Shown: positions 48,601 through 62,380, counted from the stretch's first letter. The stretch: DNA of 64,000 bases from Fagopyrum homotropicum (GCA_033239125.1 BSWB01000005.1:141294494-141358493), one strand, 5' to 3'. A program made the numbers and translations. The notes: a model not told the origin generated them from the letters alone.

Positions 48601-51384
48601 GGGTATGTCCAAACTTATAGCATTTGTTGCTCAAATGATGGATTTTTGGTATATTGCTTAACTTTGCATATTCTTAGACCATATTATTTCTGTTTGTGTT
48701 AGGCTTCTGGACTAGCACAGAAACTGAAGACAAATGTAGAAAAAGGAATTCCTGGTGACGATGATGACATATTTAAACGGAAAAATATATATGGATCAAA
48801 CACATATCCCCGGAAGAAAGGACGAAGTTTTTGGGTTCGTTTTTGCTAACCATTTTCAGGACGGTTCGTTTGATTGTACATTCTGACAAATCTGCTGGTT
48901 TTCTTGTATATATTGTAATTGTTTATTTGCAGAGATTCCTCTGGGAAGCTTGGCAAGATTTAACCCTAATTATATTGATGGTAGCGGCAGCAGCTTCCTT
49001 GGCTTTGGGCATCAAATCAGAGGTTGGCTTAATAAAGCAGATTTTATTAAATCAAATATTGTATTCTTGGGTAGTAGTGTTACAGAGGTCTCCTTGCATT
49101 AGCACTAGTTAGCTTGTTACTACTATGCTGTCAAGGCATGAACTCTCGTTTCTGTTGTTGATGCATTATTCCTTTTTCAGGGTATAAAAGAAGGATGGTA
49201 TGATGGGGGAAGCATTGCCTTTGCCGTCATACTTGTGATCGTCGTTACAGGTATGAAGATCACGATAAGCAAGTTAGGGTTCATTCTTGGAATTCTTTTA
49301 TCCCAAAGATTGTGGTAATGAAATCTATGTCATGGAGAGAAAATGGGTGTGATTGTACTTCTTTCGTGCAAGTAGATTTAGGTAGTTTACATATATACGC
49401 AGTATGTTTTTTGAATTTATCCCATCGTACTTTGACAAACCACCCAAATGTTGTGCCCCTTCTGTTATTAATGATAACTATTGTGCTAATATGTAGCATA
49501 ACACATTCTACATTGTTTCAAGTTGTAAGCATTGCTCTTTCTCTTTGACAAATCTCCTAAATGTTTGTATTTCATACATCATATATAATGGGGCATCAAC
49601 CATTGGCTTTTCTACTTGTAGATGTAGTCTATGTGACTCGTATTTATCTTTGATATGGATGATTCCACCTCAAAACTTGGGTATCTAATCTCTGTACTTT
49701 GTTCTCAGCTGTAAGTGATTATCGACAGTCGCTCCAGTTTCAAAGTCTAAATGATGAGAAGCGTAACATACACTTAGAGGTGTGTATACTTGAGCTCGAT
49801 AGGTTCTCAGTGCTCTTGTGATACTCTTCCTTACATATAAAGCTCGGAATTGAGAATTTTGATTTTGCAGGTTATTAGAGGTGGTAGACGGGTCGAGGTG
49901 TCAATATTTGATATTGTTGTTGGTGATGTCATACCTCTAAAGATAGGGGATCAGGTGTATATTCTCTCCCCCCTGGATCAGTGTTCAACATATATGTCTG
50001 CATTTTGCTGACCTGAAAGGTGCTTGTTTATTAGGTTCCTGCTGATGGAATTCTGATAGCTGGCCAGTCACTTGCAATTGATGAATCAAGCATGACTGGG
50101 GAGAGCAAAATTGTAAGCTTTTGCATACGAGCTACTTTATTTTCGGTACATTCGTTATTAGAAATTGTACATGCATGGGAAGTATTCTGGTTCTCTCCTT
50201 TCAATTTCCCTATTTCTGGAGGATGTGTTTTTTTTTCTCTTCCTATTCTCCATTTATATCTTAACATACTTTTTTTTTTGACCGGATTGATTGAATTAGT
50301 GAACTTACTGGTTGCTTGGTTGGGGTGGTTCAGGTTACAAAAGATTCAAAGCAACCGTTCTTGATGTCTGGTTGTAAGGTGGCGGATGGTTATGGAACAA
50401 TGCTGGTGAGTCTGCCTCAGGAACTTCATTTAATTAAAAAAGACTAGTTGAGCTTTATCCTCTCTCTTGGGGGTCTTTTGGTATCCATATCTGATGAGGA
50501 TACTAGATATTGATTTCGGCATCAAGATATGGGTATAAGATTGATACTTGATATCTTTGTTTGGTATGTCGTAGGATGTCATTGTGATATCAGATATCAA
50601 ACCCTAAATTCTACCAAAAAAATAAGACAACAATGCGTGGGATAGGACTATAGGAGCAATGAGCGGAGTTGTGATATCTTGATCCCAATAAACTGGTTTA
50701 TCAGTTAGTTGAGAAAGTGACATTTTGAAATAAAAAGGCATCAGTTTGATATCCGATTTTAGATTAACCAAATATTAGTTATGGGATATCTCATATATGT
50801 ATATACCAAACAAGCCCTTAGTTCTGGTAAAATAAGCATTTTGTATTGATGAAGATATGATCCTCCTTTTGGGAGCCTCATGATGCTGTTTTAGTATTGC
50901 ATTATAGTTATTGGATCTTAAGGTGATTTCAGAAAATATAGCGTAACCTAACAAGTTTTATGATGCCTCTCAATACCATCTGATATCCAATCAAGATCTA
51001 AATATAATTTGATAGGAGAAAGTGACAACTAATTATGCCTTCTAGATTCTACTGTTTCTTTTGCTCTAATGCAAGTAGCTATAGTTGGCTTTATAATGTA
51101 TCACTTGGGCTAGTGTGAAGTTCTGCTTCAATTTCATTGTTTATTCTCTATATTTCCTTGTTTAATGAATTTGATGCAAGTCTACTTCCTGCTAAGTCTT
51201 TTTTTCTTGGATTGTATTCTTTGTAGGTAACAAGTGTGGGCATAAACACTGAGTGGGGTTTACTTATGGCTAGCATCTCAGAAGACACTGGTGAAGAAAC
51301 TCCTCTACAGGTCTCTTTTATGAAACCCCAAAAAATTTATACGCTATTTTCTACTTGTGTATCTCTCCTTTTATGAATGTTTTC

Positions 51385-51448
<64 letters not shown>

Positions 51449-54400
51449 TCTAACTCAGTTACACTATCGTTAACCATGTGGCCATGTGAATAACAGGTCC
51501 GACTGAATGGACTTGCAACTTTTATTGGTATAGTTGGGTTGTCAGTGGCGTTTGTTGTCTTAGTAGTTCTTCTGGCAAGGTGTGCTCGTCCTCTCCGGTG
51601 TTGTTCTTCGGCCTTGTGGCTGTCATATTTTATGATCTTAATGGCATCTTTTGCTTTAACTTCAGGTATTTTAGCGGTCATACCTACAACTCCGATGGAA
51701 GTGCCCAATTTAAGGCAGGGCACACTAAGTTCAGCCGTGCAATAGATGGAGCTATCAAGATTGTCACAATTGCTGTATGTGCTATCTTATACAGACTTGT
51801 TTATTTTTAGTTATTGAGGTGGTTGTGAGTCTTCTGATTGGGCTACTTCATTACAGGTGACGATTGTTGTTGTTGCTGTTCCTGAAGGTCTTCCCTTAGC
51901 TGTTACTTTGACGTAAGTTTTTTATTTGTTTTCGGATTTGAGCATTATTATCATTGATTTGGATATCAATTAAGTTGGTTTATTGACTTTTTTTTTATGA
52001 TCGCCCAATAATATATGTATCATTTCTGAAGGATAGGAGAGTTGTACTCGGGAATTAGGGGTGTATAATTGTTCTGTGGTTGATTATGTAAGGAGCACTA
52101 TAATGAAGTCTACTGAAGGGAATATTTTTCTATATATGTATGGAAAGTATGTAGGAGATCCTGACCAAAAATAGGAAAATAGCATTTAACAGGATAGCAA
52201 CTTGAATGACAAAAACTGGTGATATGAAACTCTACTATCCAGGAGATTCTACAGACATGCCAAAAGTTGAAAGTCAAAATAAGCTTGAGAGCCTATACTC
52301 TAGTTATTTGGTTGGGCTTTGATGCCCAGTCTGCTCCTGGAACTCATCTGCTGGGATGTATTTAAATGTACAGGGTTTGAAGCAATAAATTTGAACAGTT
52401 TAACCTTTTCCGTTGGACATAGTATCGAGTGAATTTTGGTGTTTGTTATTGCCTTCTGTTTTCTTTGAGTCTTAGTCTTGCTTTCTGTAAATAACTACTA
52501 CTGCTCTTCATAAAGCCATGATCATTGTTGTCATTGCCATCATCATCATTGCCATTTGTATTTTGTTGCTATTCATATTGTACTATTTTTTGCCGGTGCA
52601 GCCTAGCGTATTCAATGAGAAAAATGATGAGAGACAAAGCTTTGGTTTGTACTTATGTTATCTTATCTCCTACTGCTTTAAAATCTTGTATTATCTGTTA
52701 GGGAATTTGAGGATTATTTATGAATGCAGGTAAGGAGGTTATCTGCTTGTGAAACCATGGGCTCAGCTACTACAATTTGTAGTGACAAGACCGGAACACT
52801 GACCCTCAATCAGGTAAAATTTATTTAGGTCGCGAATTATCAAGTATCTCACTTGGAATACAAATCTTCATGCTGCATTTTTCTATCTTATTGCTTTTGC
52901 TCACATTTGCATTGTCTATACCTGCAATGGGGATCTCTTTCTGAACTTCTTTTGCAGATGACTGTTGTTGAGGCTTATGCTAATGGGAAGAAAGTGGATC
53001 CCCCAAATGATGGTTCACTGTTGTCTTCTTCTTTGTACTCACTTCTTATTGAAGGTCTTGCTCAGAATACGACGGGTAGTGTTTTTGTGCCTGAGGTTAG
53101 TAAGCTGCTGTGAGCTATTTAGTGTAATAAGCCTACTGTGTATACGAAACCCTTGTGTGTGTATCAGTATAACACTAACATGGCCCCGAAATAGCCAGAT
53201 TTAGAACCCTTCTGTGTATATGACACCCTTTGGATATATCTTTTGTTGTTAAGTCATTATGTCCAATTGTATGATTTGACAAATATTCAAAATTGCATTT
53301 AGTTGTGCATGCCATTCCAAGCTATTCAAACTTACAATATTGTACTGTGTTTCTACAGGGAAGTGGGGAGGTTGAGGTTACTGGGTCACCCACCGAAAAG
53401 GCCATCCTAAATTGGGGGATTAAGGTATCTTTGCTAATTGCATATCAGATTTTCCATCATTTGAATATCTCATCATATACTAACATGACCTTCACAGCTC
53501 GGAATGAATTTTGATGCTGTTCGATCAAAATCTTCTATTATTCATGCTTTCCCATTCAACTCAGAGAAGAAACGTGGTGGTGTCGCTGTAAAGACGGTAT
53601 GACCTCTCCCTCGAGTCCCCCCCCCCCCCCCCCCCCGAAAAAAAGTGGTTGCTTAAAATTGCAGTTGTGTAGTCGACGCTGCCATAAAAGTCCAGAAGTA
53701 TAAGCGAATAAATATACAAAATGCCGCTTGCTTGTTCGTATACAAAAATAGTTCATTGTTTCTTGATAGCCAATCACACGAGGGGATGGACTGAATTTTG
53801 TTGGGGCAACGTCTTGTTTCTTATACGACGAATACCCTTTTTTTCCCAGATGGTGATACACTAGACATGTACTGACCCTAATGAGTAAATTTTTACTCTG
53901 TTGGATTTCCTTGCATACAACAGGTTGTTAAGCAAAAATGCAGTTGAAATTTGTGTACCATGATGAAGCTTTTACCTTGTGCTGAACTGTAATAAAATAA
54001 TAATCAAAAGCCCTGGGTCATCCATAAAGATCTACTGTAACATTATACTGAAGAACCAGCACCAAATAGTAGCCAAAAGCTATTACTTCATTACCTGATA
54101 GTATTGCTAGTTTTTGTATAGGCTAAAGATCTCGCATAGCTTTGCTTGATACAAGTTATTTGACATAAATGAAATTTCTTTTTGTGACATGATATGATTT
54201 GTCCTCTGCAGTCTGATTCCCAAGTACACATTCACTGGAAAGGTGCTGCAGAAATTGTTTTGGCTTCATGCACACAGTATGTGGATGACAATGACCAAAC
54301 AAAAAACTTGGATGATCACAAGGTTTGTTTACTGATCAGCAAGTTGTGAAATCTCCAATAATTGGATTGAAATACCTATCTAACTATAAAAAGGGCTGGG

Positions 54401-57400
54401 GCTATTGTATGATTGGTGTACTGCTTCTGCCTATCTTTAGGTGGAAGGAGTCCGAGTGTTGAATTTAATTGTGTTTCTCCCATTTGTACACTAATTTACT
54501 GATGCTGCTTAATATAGATGACATTTTTCAAGAAAGCTATCGAGGATATGGCCGCTAAAAGTTTGCGTTGTGTTGCCATTGCTTATCGACCACATCAGTT
54601 GGAGAAAGTGCCGTCTGATGAAGAGCAACTTTCTCACTGGGTACTGCCAGAGGATGAGCTCATTTTGCTGGGTATTGTTGGGATTAAGGTGTGTCTTGGA
54701 TCTGTATGGCTCAGTTTGTTGAGGCTTGAGGGATTATTTGATGATTATTATGGCAAGATTAAATTTGATTAATCTTGTCATGTTTTTCATTCTCATAGAC
54801 TTGGATTGTGGGATTATTGTGAAATTACAATCCCCAAAATAATCTTCAAAGTGTCTACCAAACAGAGCCAACATACTTTTTTATATGTGCTTATTACCTG
54901 CTGAAGGGTGAAGGTTCATTCTGCTGAATCATGTCCTTACTGAAATCTACTTTTTCCCCCTTCATGTGTGGATTAAAGAGGTAAATCTAAAAAGAGATCT
55001 GTGATCAGATTTTAGACAAGTTTTCTGATCATTATGTTAGTGTCTCAGGGCAATTAATGCAGAAGGCGTGACATTTTATGCTTCTTGTTCTTCACATTTG
55101 TTCTTCATGATTTAATTATGTATAATTGTATGCATTGTTGTGTAGTTTTATGCTTATCAATTACTAGTAGTTATAATTTATGAGTTCATGGAGAATAATG
55201 ATGTATCTGAAGGCTTAATGAGGATGGGGTCTGTTGCTTTTATATATAACTTATATAAGTTCCAAATTCATCGAACTTTCTGAAATTACTCACGTCTAGT
55301 GCTTATTATGTGAATAGTGGACTAGATTCCGCTGGGTATATGTGTTGTAATCCTTTCCCTTCGTACTTTGTAGGACCCCTGTCGTCCTGGTGTCAAAGAT
55401 GCAGTGCAATTATGTGTCAAAGCTGGTGTAAAGGTATGCTCTTTGGATTCTAATTCCTATCTTTCTCTAATGGCTTTAGGAAAAGGGCTGCAAGTATGCC
55501 TGTCATTTATTTGGATTTAATGTGCAATTCATCCTGTGATTTAACACAGACTTCATCATTCTGTTCTAGTAAATAGTCCTGAAGTGAAGGATTTTGCGAG
55601 TGTGTCTTATTGACTCTTGTCTAGGTTACCTCGAAAGTCGAAACGTGGGGAAGTTGTACCTTATGTTAATGGTTTCATGTATCATTGTACAATTTGTTAT
55701 GGAAAGATGCTTTACCCTGGTTGGGTATGGAAAATGTGTTAGATGATAGTTTCTAACAGTTACTTAGGCGATATCTACCAAACTGCCAAAGGCCTTGTTT
55801 AAAAGGCGTCGGAGTTGATTTCTGATGCTTGTATTATGTTTCAGGTACGCATGGTCACTGGAGATAATATCCAAACAGCAAAAGCCATAGCTTTGGAATG
55901 TGGTATACTAGCTTCAGATGCGGATGCCAGTGAACCAAACATCATTGAGGGGAAAACATTTCGCTCTTATTCCGAAACCGAGAGACAAGAGGTTGCGGAA
56001 AAGATTTCGGTATGAATATTGTCTTAGTGACTAAATTTGTGAGCTTTGTTTTTATCTGAAATAATGTTTGTTTGGTAGAACACGTAGCCAACCCATTACA
56101 CAATTTGTGAACTTTTTCTAAAATTATATACAGTCAAACTTGTGGTGTTAAAGTAAATCACTTTACCTCTATGACATTGTTTTTTAGATATGTTCTTAAC
56201 TATCAACTTACCTCTGAGGCTCTTAGTAAATTACATATCGGACAGAAGAATGAAAATTTTAACACTGATTTGGCTATACAGGTTATGGGGAGGTCATCTC
56301 CAAATGATAAGCTTCTTCTTGTCCAAGCTCTGAAGAAAAAGGGTCATGTTGTTGCTGTGACTGGGGATGGAACAAATGATGCTCCTGCCCTACATGAGGT
56401 TTGCTGAAGTTACATTTTTTTTCCCACAGCAACATTCTTGGGATTTTGGCTTCTGCATTGTTTAATGGTTTCCCTGGTGGTTTACCTTACACAGAGTTTG
56501 ATTTTATATCATGACAAATAAATCAACTATAGAACATTTATATTCTGCATCTGCTCAGAGTGAGCCCTTAAAAAACCTCTACCATTGTCTTCTTTATGAA
56601 CTTACAGAGATCAGAAATGAACCATTTTGTCTCAGAGCATACATGCAAAGTAAAATACTATTTTCCTCAGTATAGTTTTTTTACCCCTTTTTGAAGGCAG
56701 AGATATCAAGGAATTATCCTAGACCATGCTCCAGAAAATACACACTTCTCAATCTGTCGAACTGACATGTATATTTTAAGCATGCAGCAGAATCTTAACC
56801 TCGTGTCTTACTCTGATCATCTTCTCTTTCATCTTTCGTTTTATTGCTTAAATGTATAGTTTTGGACTTTATGTTTCTGCTTTTGGTGTTATAGGCAGAC
56901 ATCGGTCTTGCAATGGGTATCTCGGGAACAGAGGTTGCAAAAGAGAGCTCTGATATCATCATTTTGGATGATAATTTTGCATCGGTTGTGAAGGTTTGTA
57001 CATCAAAAAGATAGTCTGCGCTTATTGTTATCTAGTTTTTTGCTTTAGTAAGAGAGGGTGGCTGACTTTGAGGAGCAAAAAAATGCAAATAACATTCAAC
57101 CGTGTCATAGTACCATTTGCTTAGTTTAAGGCAGGATTAATTTTTCAGGATTGATTCCTAGAGAATTATGATACCCTTGAACCTGGGAGTGAATCCTACA
57201 AGTTTTTCTTTTTATAGTGATGGTTTATCAAAGAACTTCGATTCTCAGCACACACTGGTTTGTTAAATTCAGGTGGTTCGATGGGGTAGGTCTGTTTATG
57301 CCAATATTCAAAAGTTTATCCAGTTCCAGCTCACAGTCAATGTGGCTGCTCTTATTATCAATGTTGTGGCTGCATTTTCCACCGGCGAGGTCCCTTTGAA

Positions 57401-59063
57401 TGCTGTTCAGGTACTTGTCTTGATTTATCATTCATCAGCGTCTTGCATGCTGTAATCCTTACTGTTCTTTCTACTATGCAGCTTCTTTGGGTTAATCTGA
57501 TAATGGATACCCTTGGTGCTCTTGCCTTGGCTACAGAGCCACCTACTGATTACCTAATGCAGAGACCACCTGTTGGTCGAAGGTTAGAACACAGTGAATT
57601 CTATTACCGGTGCTTTTGCTGGAAAGCCAATTCATTTCTCGTTCAACCTGCATCTCTGTTTCTTGCAGTAGAAATTGTGTTACGTGGAAGCAAAACTAGT
57701 AACTTTTGACGATGTTAAATCCTGGGTAGCGATTTGACTTGGTGTATATCCAGGCTTAATATGATTATGATTAATGAGAGGTTTTAAATGGCAACACAAA
57801 TATTATTTATCCAAAATATGTATATGCTGGTAATATTCTGGAGAACCAATGTTCTTAGGCTATATATAGCCCCATCATATACTATGATAGACCCACCTTA
57901 TTTGTTGTGTAGCATCTGTGTGCTTATTATTTCAATCAGACTAGTGGGTTGTCATTATGCTACACTCATGGAATGATGCATCCAATTGCAAACAGTCTTT
58001 GATGAATAATTTGTGTATACTTATTAATTAGTGACTAGTTGGATTATCAAAGGATACTCTGCTTTTTGTTTCAGGGAGCCTCTTATCACAAATATTATGT
58101 GGAGGAACCTACTGATACAGGTGTATATCTTTGTTAAAGATGTTTGCTGTACTAATTACTTGTTAATATACAGTTACTGAATTGCATGTACGATTTGTTT
58201 TGGGTGTTCTAGGCTCTTTATCAAGTTATTGTCCTGCTCATCCTAAACTTTCAAGGTCGAGGTATCCTGAAGTTGAAGCATGACAGCACTGATCATGCTA
58301 ACAAAGTTAAGAACACGGTGATATTCAATGCTTTCGTCTTTTGTCAGGTAAGTGCTTACAGAAATTCCTATGTAGTATTTGTTGCATGTTCCTGTGTATG
58401 CATTAGACATTTAGAAAGTTTTTACTGGAGTGTTTGGAATTTAGAATATAATATCTTGAGATGTAAATGGTGTTTGCAGATTTGTAGCCTTTCTGTAGTG
58501 TTATGATTCTACTGTGAATCTGAAACAACATAATCATTTGTGTGCAGATCTTTAATGAATTCAATGCTCGCAAGCCAGATCAGCTCAACGTGTTCGAAGG
58601 AGTTCTAAAGAATCGTTTGTTTGTGGCTATAGTTTCGTTCACACTTATACTGCAGATTGTAATCGTTGAGTTCCTTGGAAAATTTACATCAACTGTGAAG
58701 CTTGATTGGCAGCTCTGGATCGTATGCATTGTAATTGGTTTCATCAGGTATGTTCTACGTATTCCTCAAGGATGAGGGAATGTTAACTACGATTCAATTT
58801 GATGATTATGTCATTTGGTTGGACTAACATGACCGATACATTTGTTTGCAAAATAGTTGGCCCCTGGCAGTGGTTGGCAAACTTATACCGGTCCCTGAAA
58901 CTCCTTTGAGCAAGTTCGTGAGATTCAAAGGCCGACGTAGAAGATCTCAGGGTAAGACGATCACTATACAACACTCCTATCATTTACGCTTCTTATTCTA
59001 ATCATGGTGCATTGAGATGCAGATCCAGGAAAGGCAGCTGAACAAGAGAATTCTGCTCAGTAG
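45654..59063 (+). CDS. ACA10: Autoinhibited plasma-membrane-type Ca2+-ATPase (ACA8/10 group)
   Basis: P-type IIB ATPase that exports Ca2+ from the cytosol and is activated by calmodulin. There are 33 exons, at 45654..45809, 47995..48111, 48203..48242, 48493..48602, 48703..48834, 48933..49022, 49181..49250, 49709..49779, 49871..49954, 50035..50112, 50334..50405, 51227..51310, 51497..51579, 51666..51774, 51857..51912, 52602..52644, 52730..52813, 52958..53095, 53359..53424, 53498..53596, 54212..54322, 54518..54688, 55374..55433, 55845..56009, 56282..56398, 56895..56993, 57273..57410, 57482..57582, 58075..58120, 58213..58347, 58548..58747, 58857..58951 and 59023..59063. All have GT-AG borders; the frame is open for 1086 residues (family about 1070-1090). 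Residues 46 to about 77 form the calmodulin-binding autoinhibitor, with W51. TGES is at 311-314, PEGLP at 441-445, the phosphorylated D484 in DKTGT, KGAAE at 604-608, and GDGTNDAP at 791-798. N886 and D890 in TM6 bind Ca2+. ACA8 and ACA10 cannot be told apart here; synteny favours ACA10. Confidence 0.95.
46112..46890. repeat. Tandem array of four 196-bp units in ACA10 intron 1
   Basis: Units start at 46112, 46307, 46503 and 46699 (TTGGTACTTGATACTTGTGA...). Each shares GGTTTGGCTGGATAGCTGGA and TATGGAGAGTATTTTCTT. Units are about 90% alike. Frames of 62-72 codons run through each unit, but as intron sequence they are not genes. Confidence 0.92.
46893..47409. repeat. Second tandem array, about 130-bp units, in ACA10 intron 1
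   Basis: Four more diverged units start near 46893, 47024, 47158 and 47285. They share GACCTTT, GCAATGTTGGAGTGTTTTTA and AAGTTTGAGAAG. The AAGTTTGAGAAGT and GGCCTTTTCGGA blocks are common with the 196-bp units, so the two arrays have a common origin. Confidence 0.8.
50469..50817. mobile_element. Probable MITE in ACA10 intron 11
   Basis: GGGTCTTTTGGTATCCATAT at the left and the inverse of GGGCTTGTTTGGTATATA at the right, with many ATATC/GATAT motifs between. TTA follows the right end; the left flank (CTT) does not match. Internal sequence is non-coding. Confidence 0.5.
51386..51446. repeat. TA microsatellite in ACA10 intron 12
   Basis: About 60 nt of TA repeat with one interruption (TATGTA). 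Confidence 0.9.
53617..53636. repeat. Run of 20 C in ACA10 intron 20
   Basis: An uninterrupted homopolymer 20 bp inside the 5' end of the intron. Its length may be a sequencing or assembly error. Confidence 0.8.
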
Positions 59064-60516
59064 AAGTCTGGCAGGTGATAATGTCCGAATTGTCTAGTAT
59101 TTTGCTAGGTGTAAAGTGACAGGGCGGCATCTGGGTTTATGCATCTTTTTGAACAACTCTCTTGTCTATACACACTTTCCCAACTAAAAGTCGAAACAAA
59201 CTCAGGGATGGGTAGTAGTAGTTGTGTAGCCCTTCATCTTCATGTCGTAACAAAAAATATCAGATATACCGGTACAGGACTCGAAGTCTCATCAGGTGAT
59301 GGCTTTCAACAGTGTATAGTGTGGCTTCCAATCTGGATGTGGTTAAAATTTGTATGATGGGTGTGTGTATGGTTGAAACTGTTAAATGGAGCTTTGCACA
59401 ATCGCTAAATTCGCCTGTTATACTTCGTGCACTACGATTTTTGCTCGTTTATTTTGCATTCAATTGAGGATCATTACGCACGAGTGATTCAATTAAAATT
59501 GTCTTGGTCGCTGAACGTTAGTGGGAGATTTTGAATGGTAGTGCTATGAGACGTCCCAATCAATATTATGGCCCTTTTCAATAGAATATTTTGCTCCAAA
59601 TATACCAAATTCGGATAGCTGTGAATTTTAAATCATTTATGTTTCAAAAAGTAGTCTAAAAAAGTTCGATAAGTTGTATTAAAATCTGTCAAAAATATAA
59701 ATCAAATGTGCTGTTCAATAACACACTTAGGGCCGCGTAGAATATCTACATGGCGTTAGGCATGATAGATTGTTGACGAGACTAGATTTTTTTAGAGCTT
59801 TTTGAGTTTGAGGGGTTTTTTGGTAGGTTTTAGAGAAGCTTTTTAGGATAGTTTTTTGATAGATTATCAAAATTTTTTTTACAATTTTATACTCTTTTAC
59901 ATCTTTACCAATTTGTGCATTTTTTTTCCTTTTTGGTAAATTTACCGTACAAATCTACATATCTACTTTTACCAAACATCAATTAACTTATTTGTTAGAT
60001 TTTCGAAATTTACAAAAAAAAAATTATTCAAAAATCTCGTGTATTACCGACAGGCCTAATTCTCAATTGCGTTTTAAAATGTTTAAGTAATAGTTGTTTC
60101 ACCATTTAATATGATGATTTGAAGGTTAAGCTTTGAATTTGCTACGTATGGAGAAGATGGTAGGTTGAAAAGAGTTTTCTAGTTAGGCAGCTAGGTGCTT
60201 GGAAAGCAACATTTGTGGTAAATGGTCGTTGGGAGGTTAAAGTCTTATCTTTATCTATTGGAGTAAAGGAATTGCTACAAATTTCAAGATTCTAGCGAGG
60301 AAGGATGCAAAAATGTCGTCTTCACTGCTATATTTGAGAAGATTGCTTCTTCCTAATTTGACATGCACTTCTAACCTATTCTTTCACGGTTAAAGTACAA
60401 AACAGAATTACGTATTGCAGGACCCTAAAGCCATAATTCGGCGACCATATTATTCGTGAAAATAACCTTTTTTTTAGATAGCTGAAGCTTTCTAGTTTGA
60501 GTTTTAAAGAGTTATG
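59064..60516. other. ACA10 3' flank, no further gene
   Basis: The first 300-400 bp must include the ACA10 3' untranslated region; no clear AATAAA is visible. Beyond that the DNA is AT-rich without a recognised gene or repeat. Confidence 0.4.
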
Positions 60517-60790
60517 CATGCGGTTAGGCTCAAATCCAGCTACAAACCCGACGAGTCTGCTGCTTTATATAGTAGACTCGAAATATCCACGTTGTAGACA
60601 AGTGCAACTGAGTATAAACCGAGTTCATTTGCTTACAAATTAGGACTGCGGGTCGAAGAGGCTAACCGTTTTTAATATCATGTCAAAATCCGATACTGAC
60701 GCCCATATAACGCGGGTCATATACAAGTATACATACAAGCACACATGTGTTATAGGTACAATCCCATCATATAAATCCCAAAATATAAAT
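60517..60790 (-). mobile_element. Degenerate TRIM element
   Basis: Read on the minus strand, an LTR piece (about 60681..60790) ends at ...TGACA. A decayed primer site (TGATATTAAAAACGGTTAGC) and an internal region ending in ...AGTTGCACTTGT follow, then a shortened second LTR (about 60517..60600). It lacks the ACATCGA block by deletion. Confidence 0.6.
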
Positions 60791-61408
60791 CATAGATATT
60801 GTAAAGTTTTCTATCTGATAAACAAATTAAAAAGAAATAAGCGGACGTGTCATAATTCTTAAGTTAATGGTCATGTTTATCGGTAGGTGTTTGAGAGGTT
60901 TGTAAAATAATTTAGATTAAAATATAATAAGATAATAAATAAATGACTAAGATCCTATCATTGGGGTATTTTTTGAGATATAAAAAACACCTTTTTAGGA
61001 TTAAATATTATTAGAAAAACCTATTTATTTTATTAATATTAGATATTAAAGTGTTTAAAATATCTCAAATAAAGACGATTTGATAAGTATGTATATTTAT
61101 ATGAGTTTTTTTATTAGACGATGAAACAAATAAAAATAAAAAGTCACTTTTTAGATTTTTTTTTTTTTTAAATATATCCGGCTGAACTTCTAATAGAAAG
61201 GTTTTAGCTTAATTTAATCAAGATATTGAATAACCTCTTAAGCGCTAAATTAAGCTTTTAGTAACATTTTCATCAAACTCTACTGTAATCAATAATCCAA
61301 CTATAGTCTCATCGAACATATCTGGCTATGATGATGCTGGAAAATATGTTTCTAAGTTATAATGGACCATTTGGTATTATTTTTAGTGAAATTATAAGGG
61401 CTTGTAAC
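60791..61408. other. Intergenic DNA, nothing recognised
   Basis: Very AT-rich, with no frame or bounded repeat worth naming. Confidence 0.5.
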
Positions 61409-61610
61409 TGTCAAAGTCCGATACATACGGACCGGTAGAGCGGGGTCGTGTGCATACGAGTGCACATGCGCATTAGGCCCAAGCTCATCACATAAATCCG
61501 GCGAGGTTTTATCCTCAAACCAATTGACAATATGAGGAGTAGCTCACTGACCTTATATACTAGGTTCAGAGTGTCCATCTTTCGAGGTAGAAACTTTATT
61601 ATCTCCAACG
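61409..61610 (-). mobile_element. TRIM solo LTR with 5-bp target-site duplication
   Basis: The 202-bp LTR matches the 5' LTR of the TRIM at 2396..2601 along its whole length (AAGTCCGATACATACGGACC, CGAGTGCACATGCGC, CAATTGACAATATGAGGAG). GTAAC stands directly on both sides (61404..61408 and 61611..61615). Only the first base of the minus-strand TG end is changed (to CG). Confidence 0.88.
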
Positions 61611-62120
61611 GTAACCATAGATGACTGAGATGAAATGAAATTTGGAGATCATGAAATATAAATTATTTGAGATACTTTAAATACTTTAATATCTAATGTT
61701 AATAAAACAAATAGGTTTTTAAGTTATACTCTTAACCAAATATCATGTTTTAAGAATTGGATTATGTCATTTCTCGTTTTTTTTCGTTTTCTACGATTCA
61801 ACCTGATTCGTGCACTTGTACCAAATGAGCCCTAAATGAACCGTTCCGGTGTTGCTACTATAAGAGAAGGTCGTGTAGATACGAGAAATCATTTCAGTCG
61901 ATGTTTAACGTATTTAGCAAATAAAGTATAATGTTAAGGTGAGATTTGAAGTGTCCAACTTTATATGAAATATATCCAAAAATGACAAAGCTTAAATGCT
62001 ATTTAAGTGGGTGTTCATAATCAAATCTATAATTATAGAAAGAATTTCCTAACGGGTTGATCATAATTCTTACAAGTTATACATATGGCATTTATAGTAT
62101 TATCTTCAAAATAATATTTA
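61611..62120. other. Intergenic DNA, nothing recognised
   Basis: AT-rich, with no gene or repeat recognised between the solo LTR and the next MITE. Confidence 0.5.
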
Positions 62121-62380
62121 GGGTCCATTTGTTTTAAACTCTTAAAACAAAAACGGAATAAAAACGAATCTAGTCCATACGCATATCCCTATTCACGAAC
62201 TAATCGGAGTAGAATTTGATTGTTTTTGATACCCTATAGGAAAACAAAATAGAGAAAACAAGTGCATTTTGCATGAGATCACAAGAAATGATTCCAAATT
62301 AATTCATGTACAAGGTACACATATGAACTACATTCGTTTCCATTCCGTCTCCATTTCCGGAGTTACAACCAAACGAGGAC
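62121..62380. mobile_element. Tourist-like MITE, copy 4
   Basis: GGGTCCATTTGTTTTAA at the left and the inverse of GTCCTCGTTTGGTTG at the right, with TTA outside both ends. The interior matches 8654..8941 (ATACGCATATCCCTATTCA, GATACCCTATAGG). Confidence 0.8.

Noticed and set aside
56171..56281. Open reading upstream of ACA10 exon 25 that could be an alternative exon start
   Set aside because: The extension (SEALSKLHIGQKN...) is not part of the family alignment as I know it, and a good AG acceptor at 56281 fits the conserved VMGRSSPNDK start. It is more likely intron.
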